A stretch of DNA of 16,164 nucleotides from NCBI GenBank assembly GCA_023301395.1, contig JALZUY010000289.1, positions 1-16,164 of the forward strand, given 5' to 3'. Made by a program: the position numbers and the translations under genes. The notes beneath the pieces are model-generated. The model saw only the letters and a program-made list of their open reading frames with translations, had not been told where the DNA came from and searched no databases. Below, piece by piece: positions 1-6,019 of this stretch (positions are counted from its first letter, which is position 1; each line of letters begins with the position of its first letter). This DNA comes from Nonlabens sp. GTDB lineage: Bacteria; Bacteroidota; Bacteroidia; Flavobacteriales; Flavobacteriaceae.

Positions 1-278
1 CTGAGGCTGCCGCACCAGCTGCAGATGAGAACAGTAAATATGTTACTGTGAAATCACCTATCATCGGTACTTTTTATAGAAAACCTTCTCCTGATAAGCC
101 ACTTTTCTGTGAAGTAGGAGATACTATTAAAGAAGGAGATACACTTTGTATTATTGAAGCGATGAAGCTTTTCAATGAAATCGAAAGTGAAGTGTCTGGT
201 ATTATCGTTAAGGTATTAATTGATGATTCTTCTCCGGTAGAATTTGATCAACCACTATTTTTAGTAGATCCTTCTTAA
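1..278 (+). CDS. accB: Acetyl-CoA carboxylase biotin carboxyl carrier protein, C-terminal part (5' end outside window)
   Basis: This is the carrier subunit of acetyl-CoA carboxylase. It bears the biotin that biotin carboxylase carboxylates, for the first committed step of fatty-acid synthesis in the cytoplasm. The reading frame is open from the first bases (codons in phase with position 3) through an Ala/Pro-rich linker (EAAAPAADENSKY) into a complete biotinyl domain beginning near VKSPIIGTFYR. The biotin-attachment motif EAMK is present; its lysine codon is at 165-167. The GTG at 48 is an internal valine codon and not the start, because the linker upstream is typical of AccB. accC follows 78 bp downstream on the same strand. 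A hairpin followed by T6 overlaps the stop codon. The family assignment is firm; only the N-terminal length is unknown. Confidence 0.96.
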   Translation, partial: EAAAPAADENSKYVTVKSPIIGTFYRKPSPDKPLFCEVGDTIKEGDTLCIIEAMKLFNEIESEVSGIIVKVLIDDSSPVEFDQPLFLVDPS

Positions 279-297
279 TTTTAAAGAAGGATTTTTT
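268..297 (+). terminator. Terminator-like hairpin overlapping the accB stop codon
   Basis: A perfect 9-bp stem (ATCCTTCTT at 268-276 with AAGAAGGAT at 284-292) has a 7-base loop and is followed directly by six T (292-297). The accB stop codon (276-278) lies at the top of the left arm. This is the form of an intrinsic terminator, but the stem is AT-rich, and accC, which should be co-expressed, starts only 60 bp further on. Partial termination or attenuation is therefore more likely than a complete stop. Confidence 0.5.
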
Positions 298-304
298 GTG
301 GATT

Positions 305-320
305 TGCTTTTGCGAAAGCG
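305..320. repeat. Dispersed palindrome, copy 1 (accB-accC spacer)
   Basis: TGCTTTTGCGAAAGCG matches the 16-base core CGCTTTCGCGAAAGCG of the window's recurrent palindrome except at two positions (C1 to T, C7 to T). It is followed by TAA, as the extended element would be. It lies between the accB terminator-like hairpin and the accC start and is not translated. Confidence 0.7.
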
Positions 321-356
321 TAATCTCCAAATTTACACTAACATAAAAACAATATC

Positions 357-1706
357 ATGTTTAAAAAAATATTGATAGCAAATCGTGGTGAGATAGCTCT
401 AAGAGTTATAAGAACCTGTAAGGAGATGGGAATCAAAACTGTAGCGGTTTATTCTACAGCGGATGCTGAAAGTCTTCACGTAAAATTTGCAGACGAGGCA
501 GTATGTATAGGTCCACCACCTAGCAACTTGTCTTATTTAAAAGTCTCTAACATAATAAGCGCCGCTGAGATTACAAATGCCGACGCTATTCATCCTGGAT
601 ACGGTTTCCTTTCTGAAAACGCCGATTTCTCACGCATTTGTGGTGAGCATGACATCAAATTTATAGGGGCTAGTCCAGATATGATTGCGAAAATGGGAGA
701 TAAGGCAACCGCCAAAGAAACCATGAAAGCAGCTGGTGTACCATGTGTACCAGGATCTGAAGGTATTATTGCAGATTTTGATGACTGTATTAAAGTTGCT
801 AAAGAAACAGGATATCCCGTTATGCTTAAAGCTACCGCTGGTGGTGGTGGTAAAGGAATGCGAGCGGTATGGAAAGAGGAAGACCTTCTAGGAGCTTGGG
901 AAAGTGCACGTCAGGAAAGTAAAGCCGCTTTTGGTAATGATGATATGTACATGGAAAAACTCATTGAAGAGCCACGTCATATTGAAATTCAAATTGTAGG
1001 TGATTCTTATGGAAAAGCATGTCACTTAAGTGAACGTGATTGTTCTGTACAGCGTCGTCACCAGAAATTAACTGAAGAAGTTCCTTCTCCTTTCATGACT
1101 AAAAAGTTGCGTAAGGATATGGGAGAAGCTGCTGTAAAAGCTGCTGAATATATTAAGTATGAAGGTGCAGGAACGGTAGAATTCCTTGTGGATAAACATC
1201 GTAATTTCTTCTTTATGGAGATGAATACACGTATCCAGGTTGAGCACCCTATTACTGAGCAGGTAATTGATTTTGATCTGATTAGAGAACAAATACTTGT
1301 TGCTGCAGGAGTTAAGATTTCGGGAAAGAATTATGAGCCTACGTTGCATTCTATTGAGTGCCGTATTAATGCTGAAGATCCTTATCACGGTTTCCGTCCA
1401 TCACCAGGAAAAATAACAACCCTACATGCACCAGGTGGTCATGGAGTACGATTAGATACGCATGTTTATGCAGGATATTCTATCCCGCCTAACTATGATT
1501 CTATGATTGCAAAGTTGATAACAACTGCGCGTACACGTCAGGAAGCGATAGATAAAATGAAACGTGCTCTAGATGAGTTTGTGATAGAAGGTATTAAAAC
1601 GACGATACCTTTCCATAGACAGTTAATGGATCATCCAGATTATGTAGCTGGTAACTATACTACTGCTTTCATGGATGATTTTGAAATGGAACCTCTTAGA
1701 GATTAA
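357..1706 (+). CDS. accC: Biotin carboxylase subunit of acetyl-CoA carboxylase
   Basis: This subunit carries out the ATP-dependent carboxylation of the AccB-bound biotin with bicarbonate. The 449-residue length and starting sequence (MFKKILIANRGEIALRVIR) match the bacterial family exactly, so the ATG at 357 is secure. Domains in order are the N-terminal Rossmann-like biotin carboxylase domain (1-113), the ATP-grasp domain (about 115-325) with K116, K158 and the glycine loop GGGGKGM at 162-168, and the C-terminal domain (335-445). Metal and active-site residues are visible in FMEMNTRIQVEH: E288, N290, R292 and E296. Nothing essential is missing. It follows accB and closes that operon, with a strong terminator 17 bp after the stop. 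The related propionyl/pyruvate carboxylases are less likely because of the accB neighbour and the short stand-alone form. Confidence 0.97.
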   Translation: MFKKILIANRGEIALRVIRTCKEMGIKTVAVYSTADAESLHVKFADEAVCIGPPPSNLSYLKVSNIISAAEITNADAIHPGYGFLSENADFSRICGEHDIKFIGASPDMIAKMGDKATAKETMKAAGVPCVPGSEGIIADFDDCIKVAKETGYPVMLKATAGGGGKGMRAVWKEEDLLGAWESARQESKAAFGNDDMYMEKLIEEPRHIEIQIVGDSYGKACHLSERDCSVQRRHQKLTEEVPSPFMTKKLRKDMGEAAVKAAEYIKYEGAGTVEFLVDKHRNFFFMEMNTRIQVEHPITEQVIDFDLIREQILVAAGVKISGKNYEPTLHSIECRINAEDPYHGFRPSPGKITTLHAPGGHGVRLDTHVYAGYSIPPNYDSMIAKLITTARTRQEAIDKMKRALDEFVIEGIKTTIPFHRQLMDHPDYVAGNYTTAFMDDFEMEPLRD

Positions 1707-1722
1707 TACCTATTGAAAATGT

Positions 1723-1761
1723 AAAAAGCCCTTATCGTAAACTACGATAAGGGCTTTTTTT
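1723..1761. terminator. Bidirectional intrinsic terminator between accC and the TPR-like gene
   Basis: A perfect 17-bp stem (1723-1739 with 1743-1759) has a 3-base loop AAC. It carries A5 on the left and T7 on the right, so either strand reads as a stem with a U tail. It sits between the convergent accC (ends 1706) and the TPR-like gene (ends 1780) and can serve both. Confidence 0.92.
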
Positions 1762-1779
1762 GAAGGCTAATTCAAATAT

Positions 1780-2403
1780 TTATTCTTTTTTACAGAGATT
1801 AGTTTGTACTTCAATAGCATTTTTATATCCCCAAGAAGGAGTAAAACCTGTTACTTCTTCTTTTCCAAATAGTAAAATTGCTTTATCAATAAGGCCACAA
1901 TAAGGAGTGACATCTTTTCCAAAGAAACGAGCACTTCCAATTAACCATTCTGCCCTTGAGAATATTACTCTTGGATTTTCTGGAGCCATTTTCTGTGCTT
2001 TTTCATAAATAGCAGTTGTAGGTCCAGATAGTTTCATCCCATAAGTACTCGAGTCATAAGTAATCCATGCTGTATTTAAACGACCTTGCAAAATCATGAT
2101 TTCTGGATTGTTTGGAGAAATGACTTGAGCATCATTAATGTAATCTTGTGCTTTTTTCATGTATAGGACCGTTTTATCCTTAGAGTGTTGTCCAAATGAA
2201 CTATTGATGTTACAAAATGCCACGTAGTAAGCCGGTTCCCATTGATCGGATTCTGCAGCAGCGACTCTTTCAAATTGTTGTGAGGCAGCAAGTGGATTTG
2301 TTTTCATAAGCTCCATTCCTTTAAGCATGGCTTTTTCATAACTTGATTGTGCGTTAATTGAAATACTAATTAGTAAGATGATGATGGTAGATATGGTTTT
2401 CAT
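1780..2403 (-). CDS. Small periplasmic TPR-like protein
   Basis: This is a 207-residue exported protein with no recognised enzyme motif. MKTISTIIILLISISINAQ is a Sec signal peptide (about 1-19). The mature part is helical with TPR-like spacing: SYEKAMLKGMELMKTNPLAASQ (21-42), a YMKKAQDYINDAQVISPNNPE unit (81-101) and an AIYEKAQKMAPENPR unit (131-145). The last two end in the P-x-NP turn common in tetratricopeptide repeats. I chose the ATG at 2403 because the longer frame uses a TTG at 2478 and would place the dispersed palindrome (2451-2466) in front of the signal peptide. It follows the TonB receptor gene by 113 bp on the same strand, so it is probably co-transcribed and may work with the receptor in the periplasm; that role is inference. 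Confidence 0.8.
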   Translation of the reverse strand: MKTISTIIILLISISINAQSSYEKAMLKGMELMKTNPLAASQQFERVAAAESDQWEPAYYVAFCNINSSFGQHSKDKTVLYMKKAQDYINDAQVISPNNPEIMILQGRLNTAWITYDSSTYGMKLSGPTTAIYEKAQKMAPENPRVIFSRAEWLIGSARFFGKDVTPYCGLIDKAILLFGKEEVTGFTPSWGYKNAIEVQTNLCKKE

Positions 2404-2450
2404 AATTTTAGTTTTAATTGTTATTGATAGTGTAAAGATGTTGTGATTTA

Positions 2451-2466
2451 GACTTTCGCGAAAGCG
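2451..2466. repeat. Dispersed palindrome, copy 2 (between receptor and TPR-like gene)
   Basis: GACTTTCGCGAAAGCG differs from the 16-base core only in its first two bases. It lies in the 113-bp spacer downstream of the receptor stop. If translated from an upstream TTG it would encode FRFRES, the same peptide as the two genic copies, but the signal peptide downstream argues that it is untranslated leader. Confidence 0.75.
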
Positions 2467-2516
2467 GAACAATCCCAACTGTATATTTTCAATCCTGAGT
2501 TGTTGAAAATGATGGA

Positions 2517-4661
2517 TTATAAATTATCTAACTGATTATCAGTACCACCTAGTGTCCAGAAGAATCCAACGAAAATGAATCGATCTGCAGCTTGACCTAT
2601 CGCTCTACGATCAAAATTCCCCTTGGAGTTTGCCGTATTGCTGTATTGATAGTTGAATACATTATCTCTACCCAGTACATTTGTTACAGACAGGAAAACT
2701 ATTTTTTGCTGGTCAATAAGGTAAGCCCAATTCAAGTTCAAGCTTTGAAAAGAGCTCGTTTTATCATTAAGGAATCCTGCTTGATTAGGGTCTGTAAAAG
2801 TTCTACCGCTCGTATAATTATAGGTAAGACCTATTTGTGATTTCCAATCTTCTAACCAGTACTTCCCGACTATGCTTAAATTGTGCTTACTGGCAAAATT
2901 AGGTGTTGCATTGGTTTCAAAATTGCGATACTTACGCTCTGTATCTAAGTATGAATAGCTTATCCAGTAATCTAGATTTTTCACACTTGTTTCATCTCTC
3001 CAAAACAAATCAAATCCTGCAGCATAACCATCTCCATTAATTCCATAGTTACTATCAAATAGAGGTCTTTCTGTATCGTAAGTTAATAGACTAGAATAAT
3101 TTTTATAATAAGTTTCGGCGCGTAACATGCGGCCGTCTTTTTGGAATAAAAAATTAAGGATATAATGTTCTGCACTTTCTGGAGCTAGTTTTTCATCATA
3201 TTGAAGTACATTGTTCTGTGATTGTTGATAGAACTGTCCATAAGCTAGCGATGCTTGCCAGTTTTTTGAAACACTTATCGCAGCGCTTAATCTAGGAGAG
3301 ACTAAAAACTCGTCACTCAGCCCATAATAATCTGCACGTATGCCTGCTTTAAAAGCGAGGTCTTTAGAAACAAAAACTTCGGCCTCAGTGAATGCTCCTG
3401 TATTTGATGGGCTGGTTGATGTGTTGAAAGTCTCATCACTAGATTGAACGGTTTCTTTATAGTTTACTAGAAATTGTTCTACTCCATAATTGATTTTAAA
3501 GTAGTTGTTATAGCGTTTACGTAATTTAATTTTTGCATGTAACGCATTTTCACGGGTGTCTATACCAGTAGTCGCGACTCTTAAATCATTGCGATCGTGA
3601 GCAAGACTTAATCCAGTTTCAATGCTCCAGTCGTTTGAAAGCCGACCATCATAATTTAAATTCCCGTAATAATTCCCGTTTTTAAGCCCTAAGAAAAACC
3701 CATCTTCTACATTAATATCTTCCTGTATAATACTAAAGTTGCTATAAGAATAAGCACTGTAAGCCTTAAAGAGCCCTTTTTCAAATTCATGTCTATAAAC
3801 AGCCTCACCACTTACTAATTCATAAGGATCTTCAAATTGATTATTCTGTGGGATAAGATCATTATATGGACCAAGACTGTAATATGTCGCATTTACACTC
3901 ACACTGTTTTTACCCCAGATTTGTGTATTTCCTATTCCACCACCTACGCTCATTATTTGAAGATCGGTTTTTTCTTCGACAGGAAGATCTGTTGTATTGA
4001 GTAGTAATACACTTGATAAGGCATCACCGTACTCAGCGCTATATCCACCGGTAGAAAAAGAAATCCCATCAAATAGAAATGGTGAGAACCTACCACGAGT
4101 AGGTATATTTCCAGTTACTGGTAAAAAAGGACGGAACACACGATTGTTGTCTATAAATATTTGAGTTTCATCACCGCTTCCTCCACGTACAAAAAGGCGC
4201 CCATCGTCTGGATTTGCGCTTGTTCCTGGTAAAGTCTGTAATGCACCTACAAAATCTCCTACTGCACCAGCAGTTGTTACTATATCAAGTGGTTTTAAGG
4301 CGCTCGCTTTGGAACTATCTCCAGCACTCAATGTACCTGCATTAAGAATTACAGAGTTGAGACTGTTAACGCTTTCGCGGAAGCGTATTTTTAGACCCTT
4401 CATATCTCCAACCAAAGCTTGCTGTTGAAAATCTTCATAACCTACAAAACTTGCCACCAAAGTAGCATAAGAAGTCTCGGTAGTTTCAAAAGAGAACTTC
4501 CCATCTATGTCTGTAGTCGTTCCATCATAAGTTCCTTGAAGATATATGTTTGCTCCTAGAACAGGAACCTCTTTTTCATCAAGCACTTGACCGCTTATAG
4601 TGGTTTGACCAATGGAAATAAGTGTGAAAAGTAAAGCTATTGAAGTAAGTAAAGTTTTCAT
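2517..4661 (-). CDS. TonB-dependent outer-membrane receptor with carboxypeptidase-regulatory-like N-terminal domain
   Basis: This is a gated outer-membrane beta-barrel that would import an unidentified ligand using TonB energy. It has 714 residues. A signal peptide (1-19, ending SIGQ) is followed by a beta-sandwich CarboxypepD_reg-like domain (about 21-108, with VLGANIYLQGTYDGTTTD and the FVGYE strand). A plug domain follows (about 118-230, with DGRLFVRGGSGDETQIFIDN and GGYSAEYGDALSSV), then a barrel rich in aromatic strands to FIFVGFFWTLGG near the C terminus. It lacks the SusC length (about 1000 residues), and no SusD is adjacent, so it is a receptor of the simpler Bacteroidetes type. Residues 92-98 are IRFRESV, encoded by the dispersed palindrome. 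The ATG at 4661 directly precedes the signal peptide. The TPR-like gene lies downstream. The ligand cannot be told from sequence. Confidence 0.9.
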   Translation of the reverse strand: MKTLLTSIALLFTLISIGQTTISGQVLDEKEVPVLGANIYLQGTYDGTTTDIDGKFSFETTETSYATLVASFVGYEDFQQQALVGDMKGLKIRFRESVNSLNSVILNAGTLSAGDSSKASALKPLDIVTTAGAVGDFVGALQTLPGTSANPDDGRLFVRGGSGDETQIFIDNNRVFRPFLPVTGNIPTRGRFSPFLFDGISFSTGGYSAEYGDALSSVLLLNTTDLPVEEKTDLQIMSVGGGIGNTQIWGKNSVSVNATYYSLGPYNDLIPQNNQFEDPYELVSGEAVYRHEFEKGLFKAYSAYSYSNFSIIQEDINVEDGFFLGLKNGNYYGNLNYDGRLSNDWSIETGLSLAHDRNDLRVATTGIDTRENALHAKIKLRKRYNNYFKINYGVEQFLVNYKETVQSSDETFNTSTSPSNTGAFTEAEVFVSKDLAFKAGIRADYYGLSDEFLVSPRLSAAISVSKNWQASLAYGQFYQQSQNNVLQYDEKLAPESAEHYILNFLFQKDGRMLRAETYYKNYSSLLTYDTERPLFDSNYGINGDGYAAGFDLFWRDETSVKNLDYWISYSYLDTERKYRNFETNATPNFASKHNLSIVGKYWLEDWKSQIGLTYNYTSGRTFTDPNQAGFLNDKTSSFQSLNLNWAYLIDQQKIVFLSVTNVLGRDNVFNYQYSNTANSKGNFDRRAIGQAADRFIFVGFFWTLGGTDNQLDNL
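4370..4385. repeat. Dispersed palindrome, copy 3 (inside the TonB receptor gene)
   Basis: CGCTTTCGCGGAAGCG is one base from the core (A11 to G on this strand). On the coding strand it reads CGC TTC CGC GAA AGC G, giving R93-F94-R95-E96-S97, flanked by I92 and V98. It lies at the hinge between the regulatory-like domain and the plug, a position likely to tolerate change. Confidence 0.85.
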
Positions 4662-4664
4662 AGT

Positions 4665-4689
4665 GCATGGTTTGATGATACAAACATGC
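4665..4689. promoter_or_regulatory. Inverted repeat just upstream of the TonB receptor start
   Basis: GCAT-g-GTTTG (4665-4674) pairs with CAAAC-ATGC (4681-4689) across a 6-base centre, giving nine base pairs with one bulged G. It begins 4 bp from the receptor ATG. It could be an operator or a hairpin in the mRNA leader that controls ribosome access; the sequence does not decide between them. Confidence 0.35.
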
Positions 4690-4783
4690 TATGAATTAGG
4701 AGTGAGAACTATTCACGCTTACTGAGTTGTAGAATTTTTAAGATGAGTTGTTTATTAAAGTCTTGTGTCATTTAGTCTACAGT

Positions 4784-4823
4784 CAGTTTGAAAACTGAAT
4801 TTCCGCACTTGATGCGGAAACTG
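4784..4823. terminator. Compound hairpin, possible weak terminator of the orphan ABC ATPase gene
   Basis: An 8-bp perfect stem (TTTCCGCA at 4800-4807 with TGCGGAAA at 4813-4820, loop CTTGA) is preceded by the small palindrome CAGTTTGAAAACTG (4784-4797). The CAGTTT arm can instead pair with AAACTG at 4818-4823, so two mutually exclusive folds are possible. Neither side has a run of U long enough for a typical intrinsic terminator. Confidence 0.4.
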
Positions 4824-4864
4824 TTCTTGCTAGTAATATCTATAGTATTCCATAACCAGTAGTA

Positions 4865-4897
4865 GATTACTTCGTCGCTGTCGCTTCTCGTAATGAC
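4865..4897. repeat. REP-like dispersed intergenic sequence (GTCATTACGAG... type)
   Basis: On the minus strand this 33-base stretch begins GTCATTACGAGAAGCGACAG and ends GAAGTAATC. The termini are partly complementary (GTAAT at 4890-4894 with ATTAC at 4866-4870), so it can fold back. Sequences of this form recur between genes in many Bacteroidetes genomes; that is recollection, and only one copy is in this window. Confidence 0.45.
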
Positions 4898-5006
4898 TTG
4901 TATAAAATCATTCTCAAGTACTCACAGCTCACAAACTAAAAACCAACTGCAAACTAACGTTTTCAAATGCAGCGCATAAAACGAACCTGCTTAGTTTCTA
5001 CTTGTT

Positions 5007-5936
5007 TTACCTCACTAAACCCAACACCACCTTTTCTCCTACTTCAAAAGCCTTTACAGCATTAAAAAACAAACTTTGATTTTGATATCTAGCTTCTATT
5101 AAATAATCTTTTCCTTTGAAATAGGAATTTGAAACTATGGCCTTAACACCTTTTTTACTGATTTGAAGTTGTTCTGGATAACAGAGTATTTCTTTTGTGT
5201 TTCCAAACCATTCCAAAGGAATTACATTTACTTCATTGAACAAAGAAGCAGTGTATTTATTCAACGGCTGCCCATAACAATCAATAGTTTTTCTATGGTC
5301 TAAGATTTGACCATCGCGCATGATAATAGTCTCTTGAGTAAATGGTAGCACATCATCTTTATCATGTGTGGCAACAAGACAAGTAATATTTTCTTTTTTG
5401 AGATAAGAAAATAGACTGCGTCTTAAGTCATTTTTTCTAAAATTATCAATGTTAGAAAACGGTTCATCGAGTAACAATACATGAGGTTGTTGAGCAAGCG
5501 CTTTTGCGATAGCTACACGCTGTTTTTGTCCACCGCTTAATGTTTTTACCTTGCGATCTTTACAATCGCTCATATCGACTACTTCGAGCAATTCTAAAAT
5601 ACGTGTTCTTCGATCATCTATTTGAATAGAAAGATGCTCACCTACGTTTTCAAAAACCGTAGTAAATGGCATTAAATCAAATTCTTGCGGCACATATTTC
5701 ATCATTGGGTGACCTGGGACAAGATGTGAATCTGCTCCTTCTAAGACTTCATTATTATATGATATAATTCCATCTTCTTCTTGTAATAATCCATAGATGA
5801 GGTTAAGTAGGGTGCTTTTACCACAACCACTTTCTCCTATAAGTGCAACATGAGTTCCTTGTTCAAGTTTTAAATTAATGTTGCACAAGGTTTTATTTTG
5901 AGCATAAGAAAACTGAATGTCTTTTAATAGGAGCAT
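5007..5936 (-). CDS. Orphan ABC transporter ATP-binding protein, FbpC/PotA-like with C-terminal TOBE-type region
   Basis: This cytoplasmic ATPase is of the kind that powers import of ferric iron, polyamine or molybdate-type substrates. It has 309 residues with all nucleotide-binding motifs: Walker A GESGCGKST (34-42), Q-loop Q84, signature LSGGQKQR (133-140), Walker B VLLLDEP (153-159) and switch histidine H191. A beta-rich C-terminal region (about 235-309) resembles the TOBE regulatory domain of this subfamily. No permease or binding-protein gene is adjacent, so its partner must be elsewhere or the gene may have a non-transport role. I chose the ATG at 5936. The longer frame starts at a GTG at 5981 inside the terminator hairpin of the preceding gene, and a perfect TACCTTTG box (5941-5948) would place transcription start at or next to this ATG. 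Confidence 0.85.
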   Translation of the reverse strand: MLLLKDIQFSYAQNKTLCNINLKLEQGTHVALIGESGCGKSTLLNLIYGLLQEEDGIISYNNEVLEGADSHLVPGHPMMKYVPQEFDLMPFTTVFENVGEHLSIQIDDRRTRILELLEVVDMSDCKDRKVKTLSGGQKQRVAIAKALAQQPHVLLLDEPFSNIDNFRKNDLRRSLFSYLKKENITCLVATHDKDDVLPFTQETIIMRDGQILDHRKTIDCYGQPLNKYTASLFNEVNVIPLEWFGNTKEILCYPEQLQISKKGVKAIVSNSYFKGKDYLIEARYQNQSLFFNAVKAFEVGEKVVLGLVR

Positions 5937-5940
5937 GGTA

Positions 5941-5948
5941 CAAAGGTA
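5941..5948 (-). promoter_or_regulatory. Flavobacterial -7 box TACCTTTG for the orphan ABC ATPase
   Basis: On the minus strand TACCTTTG fits the Bacteroidetes consensus TAnnTTTG exactly and ends four bases before the ATG at 5936. No exact TTG occurs 17-19 bases further upstream. If used, the transcript would start within a few bases of the ATG and be leaderless or nearly so. Confidence 0.45.
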
Positions 5949-5961
5949 TTTGCTAGAAACT

Positions 5962-5990
5962 AAAAAACCCATGTGATTCACATGGGTTTT
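5962..5990 (-). terminator. Intrinsic terminator of the prolyl oligopeptidase gene
   Basis: A perfect 12-bp stem (5979-5990 with 5964-5975) has a 3-base loop. On the minus strand it is followed by six U (5967-5962). It stands 30 bp after the peptidase stop at 6020 and directly before the ABC ATPase promoter. The stem is also A/T flanked on the other side, so it could act weakly on plus-strand transcripts. Confidence 0.88.
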
Positions 5991-6019
5991 GAGAATTATC
6001 TTTTCGCTTGAGCGATAAA

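Larger units (their letters stand above)
4662..5006. other. Intergenic region between the ABC ATPase gene and the TonB receptor gene
   Basis: This 345-bp stretch holds no convincing gene on either strand. Near the receptor start is an inverted repeat (4665-4689), in the middle is a GC-rich hairpin (4784-4823), then a REP-like sequence (4865-4897). The part near the ATPase gene (about 4919-4960) is a degenerate run of CAAACTA/AACTGC-type units that looks like decayed repeat. A receptor promoter must lie here, but I find no good TTG-spacer-TAnnTTTG match; the nearest is CATGTTTG on the minus strand at 4683-4690. Confidence 0.7.

Noticed and set aside
5488..5508. AAGCGCTTTTGCGAT inside the ABC ATPase gene as a palindrome copy
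   Set aside because: It encodes the conserved AIAKALAQ segment after the ABC signature and does not match the core through its centre.
6001..6018. TTTTCGCTTGAGCGATAAA after the prolyl oligopeptidase stop as a palindrome copy
   Set aside because: It lacks the CGCGAAAGCG half and is explained by a few chance bases.
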